From assembly GCA_009775095.1 (NCBI GenBank), contig VSOZ01000020.1, positions 4,163 through 68,162 of the forward strand: a stretch of 64,000 nt of DNA, read 5' to 3'. The notes under the pieces were generated by a model. That model made no database searches. It saw only the letters and a program-made list of their open reading frames with translations, and was not told the origin of the DNA. The DNA comes from Muribaculum sp. GTDB taxonomy: Bacteria > Bacteroidota > Bacteroidia > Bacteroidales > Muribaculaceae. Shown in pieces: positions 43,781-51,332 of the stretch (its first letter is position 1; the number at the start of each line of letters is the position of its first letter). Both the position numbers and the translations under genes were made by a program.

Positions 43781-43941
43781 GAAATTCATGTTGAAGTGTA
43801 GCTACTATTTAGTATATACATGTAATGATTAGCTTAAATTAATAGGTATAATAGGTAGTTTGTTTTAGGTAGTTAGTAAAGTAGGATACCTGAACTTATG
43901 TCAGGTAATGAAACAAGGAGCTCCGCGAGGAACTCCTTTTT
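43781..43941 (+). ncRNA. candidate small RNA 2
   Basis: The promoter is CTTG (43745-43748), 20 nt, TATCTTTG (43769-43776). The RNA would carry an AT-rich body, a 7-bp hairpin TACCTGA/TCAGGTA (43887-43907) and a terminator with a GCGA tetraloop (stem 43915-43924 with 43929-43938, one C-A mismatch three pairs from the loop) followed by TTTTT. A 17-codon frame beginning at 43779 is possible but unconvincing. The same structure could also be the 3' end of the DUF6377 mRNA, which has no other terminator. The remaining stretch 43942-44290 holds no supported gene. Confidence 0.45.
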
Positions 43942-44120
43942 CGTTTATTGCAATACCTCCGCTTTTGCCGGGTTTTGAAGTCGCTCCGAGAAACGTGTGC
44001 TAAAGTGGCAGTGGTGAATACACGAAATGTGCAGAATTCCACGATAAGCGGCATAGCCGCAGTTCTTTGGATGGGTGAAAACTCATGGCAAATGCCTGTC
44101 GGGGACAGGCGATATGTCAC
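43896..44120 (-). repeat. possible interspersed repeat (non-coding)
   Basis: The minus strand has an open frame with a low-complexity, Arg/Ser/Thr-rich, non-protein-like translation, and the plus strand has another unconvincing one. Both have the look of the repeated intergenic element that yields spurious FCTFRVFTTATLA-type predictions in Muribaculaceae genomes. That recollection is not verified. Base composition is higher in GC than the flanks, consistent with an inserted unit. It overlaps the terminator of candidate small RNA 2. Confidence 0.35.
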
Positions 44121-44307
44121 ATTCGACTGTGCTCGTGGTGTATGTTTTCCTACCGGTCTATTAATAAAAAGACTTGTATTAATCCAAACGGTGTCTGTTG
44201 TTAAGTGGTTTATATTTAGGCTGTTGTCTTTTTACTATGCTGTGATTATTTTATATCGTATTTTAATTGTGGCGCATTGGGTTGAAAACTTGCATATCTT
44301 TGCGATG

Positions 44308-44488
44308 TGTAAAATAATTATTCAGTCTAAATATAGATATAAAGAATTAAGGGTTAGTATTTTTATTTTTAGGATAGTTGGTTTTAATGATGATTGAAGT
44401 GTTTTTTTGATTAAATGTTGTTTTAGGTTAATTAAACTTGGTGATTATTCCAAGAATGAATAGAGGTCACTCGTGAGAGTGGCCTTTG
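44308..44488 (+). ncRNA. candidate small RNA 3
   Basis: TATCTTTG at 44295-44302, but no well-spaced -33 element. An AT-rich body of about 130 nt is followed by a 5-bp hairpin CTTGG/CCAAG (44437-44454) and a 9-bp terminator-like hairpin with a GTGA tetraloop (AGGTCACTC 44464-44472, GAGTGGCCT 44477-44485, one G-T pair), then TTGATGTTTTA. The order of parts is the same as in candidates 1 and 2. It converges with the glycosyltransferase-like gene and ends a few bases from its stop. Confidence 0.35.
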
Positions 44489-44493
44489 ATGTT

Positions 44494-45072
44494 TTATTGC
44501 AGATTTTCATATAATGATATATATTCAGCCGGGCTGTCGGGCGATGTGCTCTTTATTATGTATACAGGCTTGTCAACGAATGGAGGATGTTCTGATTTCG
44601 ACCGATCTTCGACTACAATGTTCAATGTCTCCCATGAGTAGAGTATGTCTTCTATTGTATGTAAGTTGTGTTTTGCCCTTTTTATTATGGCGTGAGGGTT
44701 TTTATATAATTTTTCCGGATTTGCTGCAGTCATTACAGTGGGTATGCGGAAGCGGGTCAATACTTCCGATAGCAACGGTAGGTTTAGATAGTACTCTTCT
44801 ATATTTATTATATGTACCACGTCGGGGGCTTTTGTGGCTATGCGTGACAATAGGTTGTATGTGGCGCGGGCCGAGTGCAGGTGCATGCTGTCGCTTATGC
44901 CGGCCAATACTCTGTGTATGGCTCGGTCTATGCTGTTGCCTATTTTTATGGCTGCTACAGCGGATGTTGGCAGTGCTAAGGCCGTCAGGCATTCATGGCC
45001 TTCTGTGATCAGCCGGTTTCTTATATCACTGCATAAGCGGGAATATTCGAAGTCGATCAGTAATACTTTCAT
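44494..45072 (-). CDS. GT4-like glycosyltransferase N-terminal half
   Basis: 192 residues from the ATG at 45070-45072. It resembles the first Rossmann domain of GT4 glycosyltransferases: MKVLLIDFEYSRLCSDIRNRLITEGHE at the start, then SARATYNLLSRIATKAPDVVHIINIEEYYLNLPLLSEVL, which parallels the usual PDVIHLHNLHGYYIN stretch, and an IPTVMTAAN strand. The nucleotide-sugar-binding C-terminal domain (about 180 residues, with its E-x7-E motif) is absent; the chain ends at about residue 192 and only a candidate small RNA follows. It is either a degenerate relic or a stand-alone domain. It is divergent from the ATP-grasp-like gene across 91 nt. Confidence 0.6.
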   Translation of the reverse strand: MKVLLIDFEYSRLCSDIRNRLITEGHECLTALALPTSAVAAIKIGNSIDRAIHRVLAGISDSMHLHSARATYNLLSRIATKAPDVVHIINIEEYYLNLPLLSEVLTRFRIPTVMTAANPEKLYKNPHAIIKRAKHNLHTIEDILYSWETLNIVVEDRSKSEHPPFVDKPVYIIKSTSPDSPAEYISLYENLQ

Positions 45073-45149
45073 TTTGAAGTTTTGCGTAAAGATAATCAAA
45101 AAGTGCTCTATAGTCAATGGATAATAGAGTGGATTGGACGTTTTTTTGT

Positions 45150-45157
45150 TAAATTTG
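45150..45157 (+). promoter_or_regulatory. -7 promoter box close to the start codon
   Basis: TAAATTTG ends 6 nt before the ATG at 45164, predicting little or no 5' leader. No convincing -33 element. Confidence 0.4.
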
Positions 45158-45163
45158 CGTTTG

Positions 45164-46282
45164 ATGAAAATGCATCTTTTTAATCCGGAAAACGACGTGT
45201 CGCTTGCTTACGGGCATTGTCATGTTACTATGTCGCCGCTTGTCCGCAGGTTGCATGATGACGGTGCGCTGTTGCCTTTGTGGTATGCAGCTGCGGGCGA
45301 TTTGGTGTATGCGCCGCAGTCTGATAATGACTGGGTCGATAGTATGCGCCGTCTTTTTGCATTGGATGTTGCTCCTGTCAGCCGTTGTTGCGGGGCTGTC
45401 GGTGCTCCGTGGGGATGGTCGTGTGACGCTTGTCGTACGTTGCGCTCGGCCGGAGCATCAGTCATCGATGACGAGCAGGTGGAGCGGCTGCGTATGTTGA
45501 GTCATCGGCGGATTTCGGTCGAAATCATGTCGGGACTTTCGGAGATGCTTGACATTAAGTTGCCCCCTGTGCCGAGAGTGGTGACCTCTGTGGCTGAAGT
45601 GGAGGATTGCATGCGGGAGTGGGGGACGGTATATGTAAAAGCCCCATGGTCGAGTAGTGGTCGCGGGGTGTTCCCGGTCGATTGTGTTACTTCGTCTGTA
45701 GAGCGGCGTATATCGGGTATTTTGCGCCGTCAGGGGGCAGTGACGGTTGAGATGGCTTTAAACAAAAAGCTCGATTTCGCTATGCTGTTTTATTCTGAAA
45801 ACGGTCGGGTCACTATGCGCGGTTATTCGCTGTTCTTCAACTCTTCGGGTGATGCTTACGGAGGCAACATAATGGCTACCGGTTCCGAGCTTGAAAATAT
45901 GATAGTGGATGCGGGAGCGTCGCGTAGCGAGTTGCACGCTGTGGCGGCTGCTCTCGAATGTCTGCTAAGCGCGCTCGTGGCCGATTGCTACGAAGGCTAT
46001 TTTGGAGTGGACATGCTTGTGACTGATGACGGCATGATAGCCCCGTGCGTTGAACTTAATCTGCGTATGACTATGGGGGTTGTGGCTATGCTTTGGCGTG
46101 AACATTACCTGCACGAGGCGTCGACCGGTATCTTTAGGGTTTCGACGGTGCAGCCTGATCCGCTGGTGCCTGTGGTTGAGGCGGGACGGTTGAAATCAGG
46201 TGTCTTGGCCTTGACGCCTTCGATCTCCGGCGGCTTCTTTTTTACCGTAGAGGCCCGCTCTGCGTTGTCAGAACTTAAGTAG
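45164..46282 (+). CDS. ATP-grasp-like protein of unknown function
   Basis: 372 residues from the ATG at 45164 (another ATG at 45170; a TTG at 45134 lies upstream of the promoter box). It starts MKMHLFNPENDVSLAYG. ATP-grasp features are a YVKAPWSSSGRGVFPV loop (about 155-170), a central sheet and a metal-binding ELNLRMTMGVVA strand (about 293-304). Such enzymes ligate a carboxylate to an amine or similar group with ATP; the substrate here is unknown. Six cysteines cluster in the N-terminal half (CCGAVGAPWGWSCDACR), unusual for the fold and possibly structural. It overlaps the 3' end of the maf gene on the other strand by 15 nt. Confidence 0.6.
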   Translation: MKMHLFNPENDVSLAYGHCHVTMSPLVRRLHDDGALLPLWYAAAGDLVYAPQSDNDWVDSMRRLFALDVAPVSRCCGAVGAPWGWSCDACRTLRSAGASVIDDEQVERLRMLSHRRISVEIMSGLSEMLDIKLPPVPRVVTSVAEVEDCMREWGTVYVKAPWSSSGRGVFPVDCVTSSVERRISGILRRQGAVTVEMALNKKLDFAMLFYSENGRVTMRGYSLFFNSSGDAYGGNIMATGSELENMIVDAGASRSELHAVAAALECLLSALVADCYEGYFGVDMLVTDDGMIAPCVELNLRMTMGVVAMLWREHYLHEASTGIFRVSTVQPDPLVPVVEAGRLKSGVLALTPSISGGFFFTVEARSALSELK

Positions 46283-46861
46283 TTCGGTATAAAGGCGGTG
46301 GACCGGGAGGCCCATGACGTTATAATAGCTTCCCTCGATGCCCTTTATCCCCACGGCTCCGATCCATTCCTGTATCCCGTAGGCTCCCGCCTTGTCAAGC
46401 GGTTTGTAGTGTGACACGTAAAAGTCTATCTCGTAGGTTGACAAAGGGGCAAACTCGACTTTTGTACAGGCGCAGAAAGTTACCTGCTTTGTGCTTGTCG
46501 ATATAGTGACGCCGGTCACCACTTCGTGCGTGTGGCCCGAAAGGTCGTTTAGCATTTCACGCGCGTTCTCTTCGGAATGCGGTTTGCCCAGTACGGCGCC
46601 GTTGTTTATAACTACGGTGTCGGCTGTTATTATAAGCTGGTCAGGCTGCATTACCGCGCGATGGGCTTCCGCTTTTTTCTCGGAGAGATAAACGGCTACG
46701 TCGTGCGCCGGCATGTCATCGGGATAACTTTCGTCGACTTCAATGTTGGCGGCTATCTCAAAATCGATGCCGAGCATCTGCAGGAGTTCGCGGCGTCGCG
46801 GCGAATGGCTTGCGAGCAGTATGCGGTATCGGCTTAAATTCTTTAACGGGTTCTTTGTCAT
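46268..46861 (-). CDS. maf: Maf family nucleotide pyrophosphatase
   Basis: 197 residues from the ATG at 46859-46861; an in-frame Met six codons earlier (46879) would overlap kdsC by 7 nt. It hydrolyses non-canonical or methylated dNTPs/UTP to monophosphates. Family motifs: LLASHSPRRRELLQ, ADTVVINNGAVLGKP and AYGIQEWIG near the C-terminus. It is last in the nitroreductase-DUF2520-kdsC-maf run. Confidence 0.92.
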   Translation of the reverse strand: MTKNPLKNLSRYRILLASHSPRRRELLQMLGIDFEIAANIEVDESYPDDMPAHDVAVYLSEKKAEAHRAVMQPDQLIITADTVVINNGAVLGKPHSEENAREMLNDLSGHTHEVVTGVTISTSTKQVTFCACTKVEFAPLSTYEIDFYVSHYKPLDKAGAYGIQEWIGAVGIKGIEGSYYNVMGLPVHRLYTELLKF

Positions 46862-46872
46862 AGTGTAAGCGG

Positions 46873-47397
46873 TTACCATCCGAATGCTTTTGCCGAACTC
46901 ATCCAGTCGCCATGAGCTTTCATGATCTCTTCAAGCAGGTCGCGTGCCACTCCGTAACCGCCTTCGACAGGCGATATATAGGTAGCTATCGACTTGATTT
47001 CTGTCGCCGCGTCTTTGGGGGCCACCGATAGTCCCACGTGCTTCATCGGTTCGAAGTCGGGTATGTCGTCGCCTGCAAAGGCCACTTCTTCCTTTGTAAG
47101 TCCGTGCATCTCCATCCACTCGCGCAGAAAGTTTATTTTGATGTCACATTTCATGAATATGTCCTTTATGCCGAGGGCGGCAAAGCGCACTCTTACCGCG
47201 TCGCAGTCGCCTCCCGATATTATGGCTATCTTGTAGCCATGTTTTACCGCGAGTTGCAGGGCATATCCGTCTTTTATGTTTACCATACGAGATGGTTTTC
47301 CCGATATGTCCAACGGTATGGTGGATGGCGAAAGCACTCCGTCCACGTCGAAGGCTATGCCTTTTATTTTGGTGAGGTCGTAGTTTATCTTGCTCAT
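46873..47397 (-). CDS. kdsC: KdsC-type HAD phosphatase (KDO-8-phosphate phosphatase)
   Basis: 174 residues, C0-type HAD fold. Motif I is FDVDGVLSP (D18, D20), with the conserved SGG Ser in AIISGGDCDAV, and motif III/IV is GDDIPDFEPM. It makes KDO for the lipid A core by dephosphorylating KDO-8-P. NeuC-like and CMP-sialate HADs are similar, but size and motifs favour KdsC. The start codon overlaps the preceding stop (TAATG), so it is translationally coupled. Confidence 0.85.
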   Translation of the reverse strand: MSKINYDLTKIKGIAFDVDGVLSPSTIPLDISGKPSRMVNIKDGYALQLAVKHGYKIAIISGGDCDAVRVRFAALGIKDIFMKCDIKINFLREWMEMHGLTKEEVAFAGDDIPDFEPMKHVGLSVAPKDAATEIKSIATYISPVEGGYGVARDLLEEIMKAHGDWMSSAKAFGW

Positions 47398-48197
47398 TAT
47401 ATGTTGTTGTATTTGTCAATTATGTATTTTGACAATTGTGCGTATATATCTTTTGCTTCACCTTGAAGCATTGACAGGTGCTTTTCTATTACGGCGGTGT
47501 CATTGCGCCGGGCCGGGCCGGTCTGTCCGTCATGAGGTCCTGCCGTCATCGCCTTTTCAAGGGTGGCTTCTATAAGCGGTCTCATTATGTCAAGACCGAG
47601 ACCGGAATTTTTCAGTATGTCGGCGCAATGTCCCCACATATAGTTGGTGAAATTGCATGCAAATACCGCCGCCACGTGAAGGAGCGCCCGCTGCTCGCTC
47701 GTCGCCGGATATATGTGTGATGATATTTGCCGTGCTATCCGTGCTATGTTTTGTTGGGTTTCATCTGTATTGCCCTCGATGAATACGGGCACTTTGCCCA
47801 TGTCCACCGGCACCGTTTTTGAAAATGTCTGCATCGGGTACAGCACGCCGTAGGTGTCGGTAATCGATTGAAGAACGCTCATCGGTACGGAGCCGGAAGT
47901 GTGCACCCACAGGCCTCCACGCCGTCCGAGCGCGTCAGCCAGCGGTATTATGGCGTCATCTTTTACCGATATTATATATATGTCGGCGTCGTCTGTGAGT
48001 CTTGACAGGTCATCAGTGGCGCAAGCGCCGGTTGCGTCGGCAAGCTCTTTGGCCGCGTTTATATGACGGTTGTATATCTGCACCACTGTCATATGGCGGC
48101 TTAAGGCCTTTGCCAGATGTGTGGCTACATTGCCTGCTCCGAGTATTACTACTCTTGTCGGGTTTCGCTCCGTCGTCTCGCTCAGCGTTCGGTCCAT
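47397..48197 (-). CDS. DUF2520/Rossmann-like NADP-binding protein
   Basis: 266 residues from the ATG at 48195-48197, 16 nt inside the end of the nitroreductase gene. It has an N-terminal Rossmann domain with VVILGAGNVATHLAKAL (about 15-31) and a C-terminal helical DUF2520 domain (about 135-266) with the HVAAVFACNFTNYMW block. Fold resembles ketopantoate or pyrroline-5-carboxylate reductases, but no activity is established for this branch. It is coupled to kdsC. Confidence 0.85.
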   Translation of the reverse strand: MDRTLSETTERNPTRVVILGAGNVATHLAKALSRHMTVVQIYNRHINAAKELADATGACATDDLSRLTDDADIYIISVKDDAIIPLADALGRRGGLWVHTSGSVPMSVLQSITDTYGVLYPMQTFSKTVPVDMGKVPVFIEGNTDETQQNIARIARQISSHIYPATSEQRALLHVAAVFACNFTNYMWGHCADILKNSGLGLDIMRPLIEATLEKAMTAGPHDGQTGPARRNDTAVIEKHLSMLQGEAKDIYAQLSKYIIDKYNNI

Positions 48198-48718
48198 GTG
48201 CCGATGTGTACTTTCTCCCATTGCAGTTTGTCGACAGCCTGCGGTTTGCGCTCTTCTGCCTTGTGCCCTATTGTTATTATACATACGGGGACTATCGTGT
48301 CAGGCATTTCGAGGAGATTCTGCACGTATGTCTCCGACTCAAGATCGTTGGCTGTATAGCGCCCTCTCACTTGTATCCAGCAGGAGCCGAGTCCGAGATC
48401 GGCAGCTTGAAGCTGTATATATGTGGCTGCTATTGACGCGTCCTCTATCCATGGATCGGATTTTTCTACATCGGCCGCCACGATTATGGCAAGGGCGCAT
48501 CCTGCGACCGGGCCGGCGCCGTTCTCTTTGCATTTGCTTAGCGCTTCGAGCTTGGCAGAGTCTTCGACAAGTACAAACTGCCACGGACGGCTGCTTTTTG
48601 ATGTCGGGGCCATGAGCGCGGCTTCCATAAGTGTTTTTACATCTTCGGCTGAAACTTCATCGGCGGTATACTTGCGTATGCTGCGACGATTCACAATAAG
48701 ATCATGAAAATCGTTCAT
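48182..48718 (-). CDS. nitroreductase family FMN enzyme
   Basis: 178 residues, a short nitroreductase: RRSIRKYTADEV FMN-phosphate site at about 11-22, the PTSKSSRPWQFVLV segment (about 38-51) and ADLGLGSCWIQVRGR near 110-124. It reduces nitro compounds or quinones with NAD(P)H; the true substrate is unknown. It is first in the run leading to maf, with no clear promoter visible in the 47-nt gap upstream. Confidence 0.9.
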   Translation of the reverse strand: MNDFHDLIVNRRSIRKYTADEVSAEDVKTLMEAALMAPTSKSSRPWQFVLVEDSAKLEALSKCKENGAGPVAGCALAIIVAADVEKSDPWIEDASIAATYIQLQAADLGLGSCWIQVRGRYTANDLESETYVQNLLEMPDTIVPVCIITIGHKAEERKPQAVDKLQWEKVHIGTWTER

Positions 48719-48765
48719 AGTTTATGGGGATTGTATTAAACCCTTGTCGGGCGTTATGTATCGTA

Positions 48766-49743
48766 TTAGTCGCGACGGCAAACCCATGCGTCAGGATAGG
48801 TGCCGGCGTATTCTGCAACAGCAAGAGGTGCTTGAGCTTCGGCATAGGTCTTTCCGGAGGAGATGTATATTCTGTAGCGTCCCCCAGATTCCAATATATC
48901 CATGTCTCTGCCGTTTTTGCTAAGCGCTATAAATTCCGCCGCTTTTTCTCTTGTCGGCAGTGATGCTATGATAAGGAAGTATGTGTCTGACTGATTACGG
49001 TGTAAGCCTGCTTTCTCTTGTGGCTTCTCCACTTTTTCTTCCACTATGGCGCTCGCTGTCGTCGGGTCGGGGAGAGCTATGCTCAATTGTATGTCGGGAT
49101 TTATGTCGTTGACAAACAATGGCTCTGCTTTAGGTGCGGGACGGGTAGCGGCAATTCCGGCGAAGTCGGGCGCATTTTCGATAACCGGAGTCGATACGGT
49201 GATGCCGAGGCCGATAAGCAATACTATGGATGCCGCTATTTTGAATACATTTCTAAGCGACAAGCGGTTGTTCCCTGTTATGGGTGTCTCGATTTCCGTG
49301 GCCATACTTTCCGGCTTCTCAATAGCTATAGGAATGGCTTTGACAGGCTTAAGACCACACAGGCGGGGTGAAATAAGTGTCGATACAAACGGCTCGAAAA
49401 TCAATGTACCTTCGGTATTGCGGTGCAGTGTGCCGAGGCGACCTACCGCATACTCTCCATGTGCTTCGATCTGATGTCGCATAAGGTCGATCTCCTCATT
49501 CATGAGCGTCACGGCATTGTCGTAAGTCAGACCTCCGCGTCGGGATATGGATGTGGCAAGCAGTCCATCATTATGATTGATGTTTGGATTGAACGTTATA
49601 TTCCTTTTGGGCGGGAATATACATCCAAGCTCCTTGTCGATGTATGCCGGAGCATTGCAGGCTATCAGCGCGCCGATGCCCGGTATTACCACACAATCGT
49701 GACGAAGTATAAGATATTCTATGTGCTTGTTTACCGAATTCAC
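48766..49743 (-). CDS. HU-like (CCDC81-type) and SPOR domain protein
   Basis: 325 residues read from a GTG at 49741-49743; no ATG suits the frame. The N-terminal part (about 1-125: HIEYLILRHDCVVIPGIGALIA, FNPNINHNDGLLATSISRRGGLTYDNA) matches the paired HU-like domains described as CCDC81-like prokaryotic HU. A membrane helix follows (about 168-186), then a disordered linker and a C-terminal SPOR domain (about 245-322) that binds denuded peptidoglycan. It may link DNA or the membrane with the septum; this is inference. Promoter placement makes the GTG the first codon of a leaderless mRNA. Confidence 0.85.
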   Translation of the reverse strand: MNSVNKHIEYLILRHDCVVIPGIGALIACNAPAYIDKELGCIFPPKRNITFNPNINHNDGLLATSISRRGGLTYDNAVTLMNEEIDLMRHQIEAHGEYAVGRLGTLHRNTEGTLIFEPFVSTLISPRLCGLKPVKAIPIAIEKPESMATEIETPITGNNRLSLRNVFKIAASIVLLIGLGITVSTPVIENAPDFAGIAATRPAPKAEPLFVNDINPDIQLSIALPDPTTASAIVEEKVEKPQEKAGLHRNQSDTYFLIIASLPTREKAAEFIALSKNGRDMDILESGGRYRIYISSGKTYAEAQAPLAVAEYAGTYPDAWVCRRD

Positions 49744-49747
49744 ATTA

Positions 49748-49778
49748 CAAAGTTAAAAACTTATGGTCACATTACAAA
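49748..49778 (-). promoter_or_regulatory. strong promoter with start codon at the transcription start
   Basis: Minus strand: TTTG, 19 nt, TAACTTTG, an exact consensus. The -7 box ends 4 nt before the GTG at 49743, so the mRNA should begin at or within a base or two of the start codon. Confidence 0.65.
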
Positions 49779-49812
49779 AGTTAACGACGTTTTATTTATC
49801 AACATCGATGTT

Positions 49813-49845
49813 AAAAAGATTACGGGCGCCTCAAGAGCGCCCGTA
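49813..49845 (-). terminator. terminator after the M23 endopeptidase gene region
   Basis: An 8-bp GC-rich stem (ACGGGCGC 49822-49829, GCGCCCGT 49837-49844), with a minus-strand T-run from the complement of 49813-49817. It is about 40 nt past the M23 gene stop. A separate perfect palindrome AACATCGATGTT (49801-49812) follows directly. Confidence 0.75.
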
Positions 49846-49884
49846 GCCATTACTTTATTATTTTATTTATGAAGCAAAAACGTT

Positions 49885-50847
49885 TTATCTTACTTTTAGC
49901 GATTTTCCTACCGATAAGGTGGTGTTGCGGTTTATTCCGTTAAGTTTACACAGTTTATCAACGGTAGTGCCGTTGGCCTTGGCTATCTTTGACGAGCTGT
50001 CGCCTTTTCTAACTTTAACCGTAGCTGCCTTTGATCTTGACGATGATGAAGCCAATGCCTTGCTTGATGTTTTGCGGTTTTTCGCCGGTGAGTAGTCGCG
50101 GGCATCTTGGTAGCTGCTCTTGTTGAATGTAAACTCGTCGGTATGCGTTGTCTTGTTTTCGAAGTCAAAAATGGCGGCAGGATTGATGGCATAACCCATG
50201 TAGCGGGTTTCGAAGTGAAGGTGGGGTCCGGTAGAACGACCGGTGTTGCCTCCGAGTGCTATGGGGTCGCCGGCTTTTACATATTGGTCGGGCGACACAA
50301 GAAATTTCGAGAGGTGTCCGTATACTGTCTCAAGACCGTTGGGGTGGCGTACAATCACGTACAGTCCATAGCCTTTTCTGCGGCCCTGATTACGGGTCAG
50401 TCTTACCTTACCGTCAAATGCGGCGCGAATTGTATCGCCTATCTGAACTTTGAGGTCGATGCCCTTGTGCATGCGGCGGAAACGGCGACGATAGCCGTAG
50501 GGCGATGTCACATAGCCCATGGTGGGCATGCAGAAATTGCTTACGTCAATGACCTTTGTGTCAGGCACTACGGCATTGGTATAGCAATTTACCGCTTGGC
50601 TGTCCCAACCTTCCACATATATGTCTTCTTCGGGTTCTTCTTCCTCGCTGAAGATGTTGTCCATGTAGTCGAGGGTCTCTTTGAGCTTTATCTGTTCGTT
50701 GACGTTGGTCTGGTAAGCAAGCAGGTCTTTGTGTTCTGCGTTATGCTGTGCCGGACGTCGATCGTAAGTCGTTTGTGCAAATGCTGAAAATGTCGTTACT
50801 AAGGTTAATGCGGCTACAGTAGTTAATTTTTGGATATTAAATTGCAT
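49885..50847 (-). CDS. M23 peptidoglycan endopeptidase with LysM
   Basis: 320 residues from the ATG at 50845-50847, followed by a signal peptide (to about AFAQ). The M23 (lysostaphin-like) domain, about 125-225, has zinc ligands in MHKGIDL (H and D) and HLHF, with GNTGRSTGPHLHFE typical. A Ser/Lys linker and one LysM domain (about 277-320) bind the wall. It cleaves peptide cross-links of murein in the periplasm. It lies 23 nt after ndk and is probably cotranscribed. Confidence 0.92.
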   Translation of the reverse strand: MQFNIQKLTTVAALTLVTTFSAFAQTTYDRRPAQHNAEHKDLLAYQTNVNEQIKLKETLDYMDNIFSEEEEPEEDIYVEGWDSQAVNCYTNAVVPDTKVIDVSNFCMPTMGYVTSPYGYRRRFRRMHKGIDLKVQIGDTIRAAFDGKVRLTRNQGRRKGYGLYVIVRHPNGLETVYGHLSKFLVSPDQYVKAGDPIALGGNTGRSTGPHLHFETRYMGYAINPAAIFDFENKTTHTDEFTFNKSSYQDARDYSPAKNRKTSSKALASSSSRSKAATVKVRKGDSSSKIAKANGTTVDKLCKLNGINRNTTLSVGKSLKVR

Positions 50848-50870
50848 TGGTTTTGTCTTTGTCAAATTAA

Positions 50871-51332
50871 TTAGATTTCGTCGGGAGCATAGTAGAATCT
50901 TAAATCGCTGGGGCGATAGGAGAATATTTCTCCCGGTTTGAAGAAACGGGCTAATTCAATCTGGCCGTTTTCTGCACTGTCGGAAGCATGTACTATATTC
51001 TCTTGTCCGCTCATGGAGAAATCTCCGCGTATGGTGCCGGGGAGAGCTTTGCGGCCGTTAGTGGCTCCGGTCATCAACCTTACTACTTCAACCGCATCTT
51101 TACCTTCGAGGCACATAACTATGACAGGGGTAGCCATCATTGACTCCAATAAAGAGGGGAAAAACGGTTTTTCTGTCAGGTGTGCGTAATGCTCGCGCAA
51201 AATCTTCTCATCAAGTTGCATCATTTTAAGGCCTGTTATTACAAGACCTTTCTTCTGAAAGCGGCTGATGATGTCGCCTATGAGACCACGATGTATGGCA
51301 GATGGTTTGATTATAACTAAGGTTTGCTCCAT
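50871..51332 (-). CDS. ndk: nucleoside diphosphate kinase
   Basis: 153 residues. It balances NTP pools by phosphate transfer through a phospho-His: H115 in ENIVHASDSAENGQIELARFF. It starts MEQTLVIIKPSAIHRGLIGDII, the family N-terminus. Bacteroidota Ndk is commonly about 154 residues with a slightly extended C-terminus, as here. A -7-like TATATTTG (complement of 51375-51382) lies upstream with no good -33. Confidence 0.96.
   Translation of the reverse strand: MEQTLVIIKPSAIHRGLIGDIISRFQKKGLVITGLKMMQLDEKILREHYAHLTEKPFFPSLLESMMATPVIVMCLEGKDAVEVVRLMTGATNGRKALPGTIRGDFSMSGQENIVHASDSAENGQIELARFFKPGEIFSYRPSDLRFYYAPDEI

Noticed and set aside
43948..44397. 149-codon plus-strand frame in the AT-rich gap
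   Set aside because: Composition shifts midway from Arg-rich to Ile/Leu/Phe-rich as GC content changes, no family is recognisable, and it spans a possible repeat plus a promoter-like box. Not supported as a gene.
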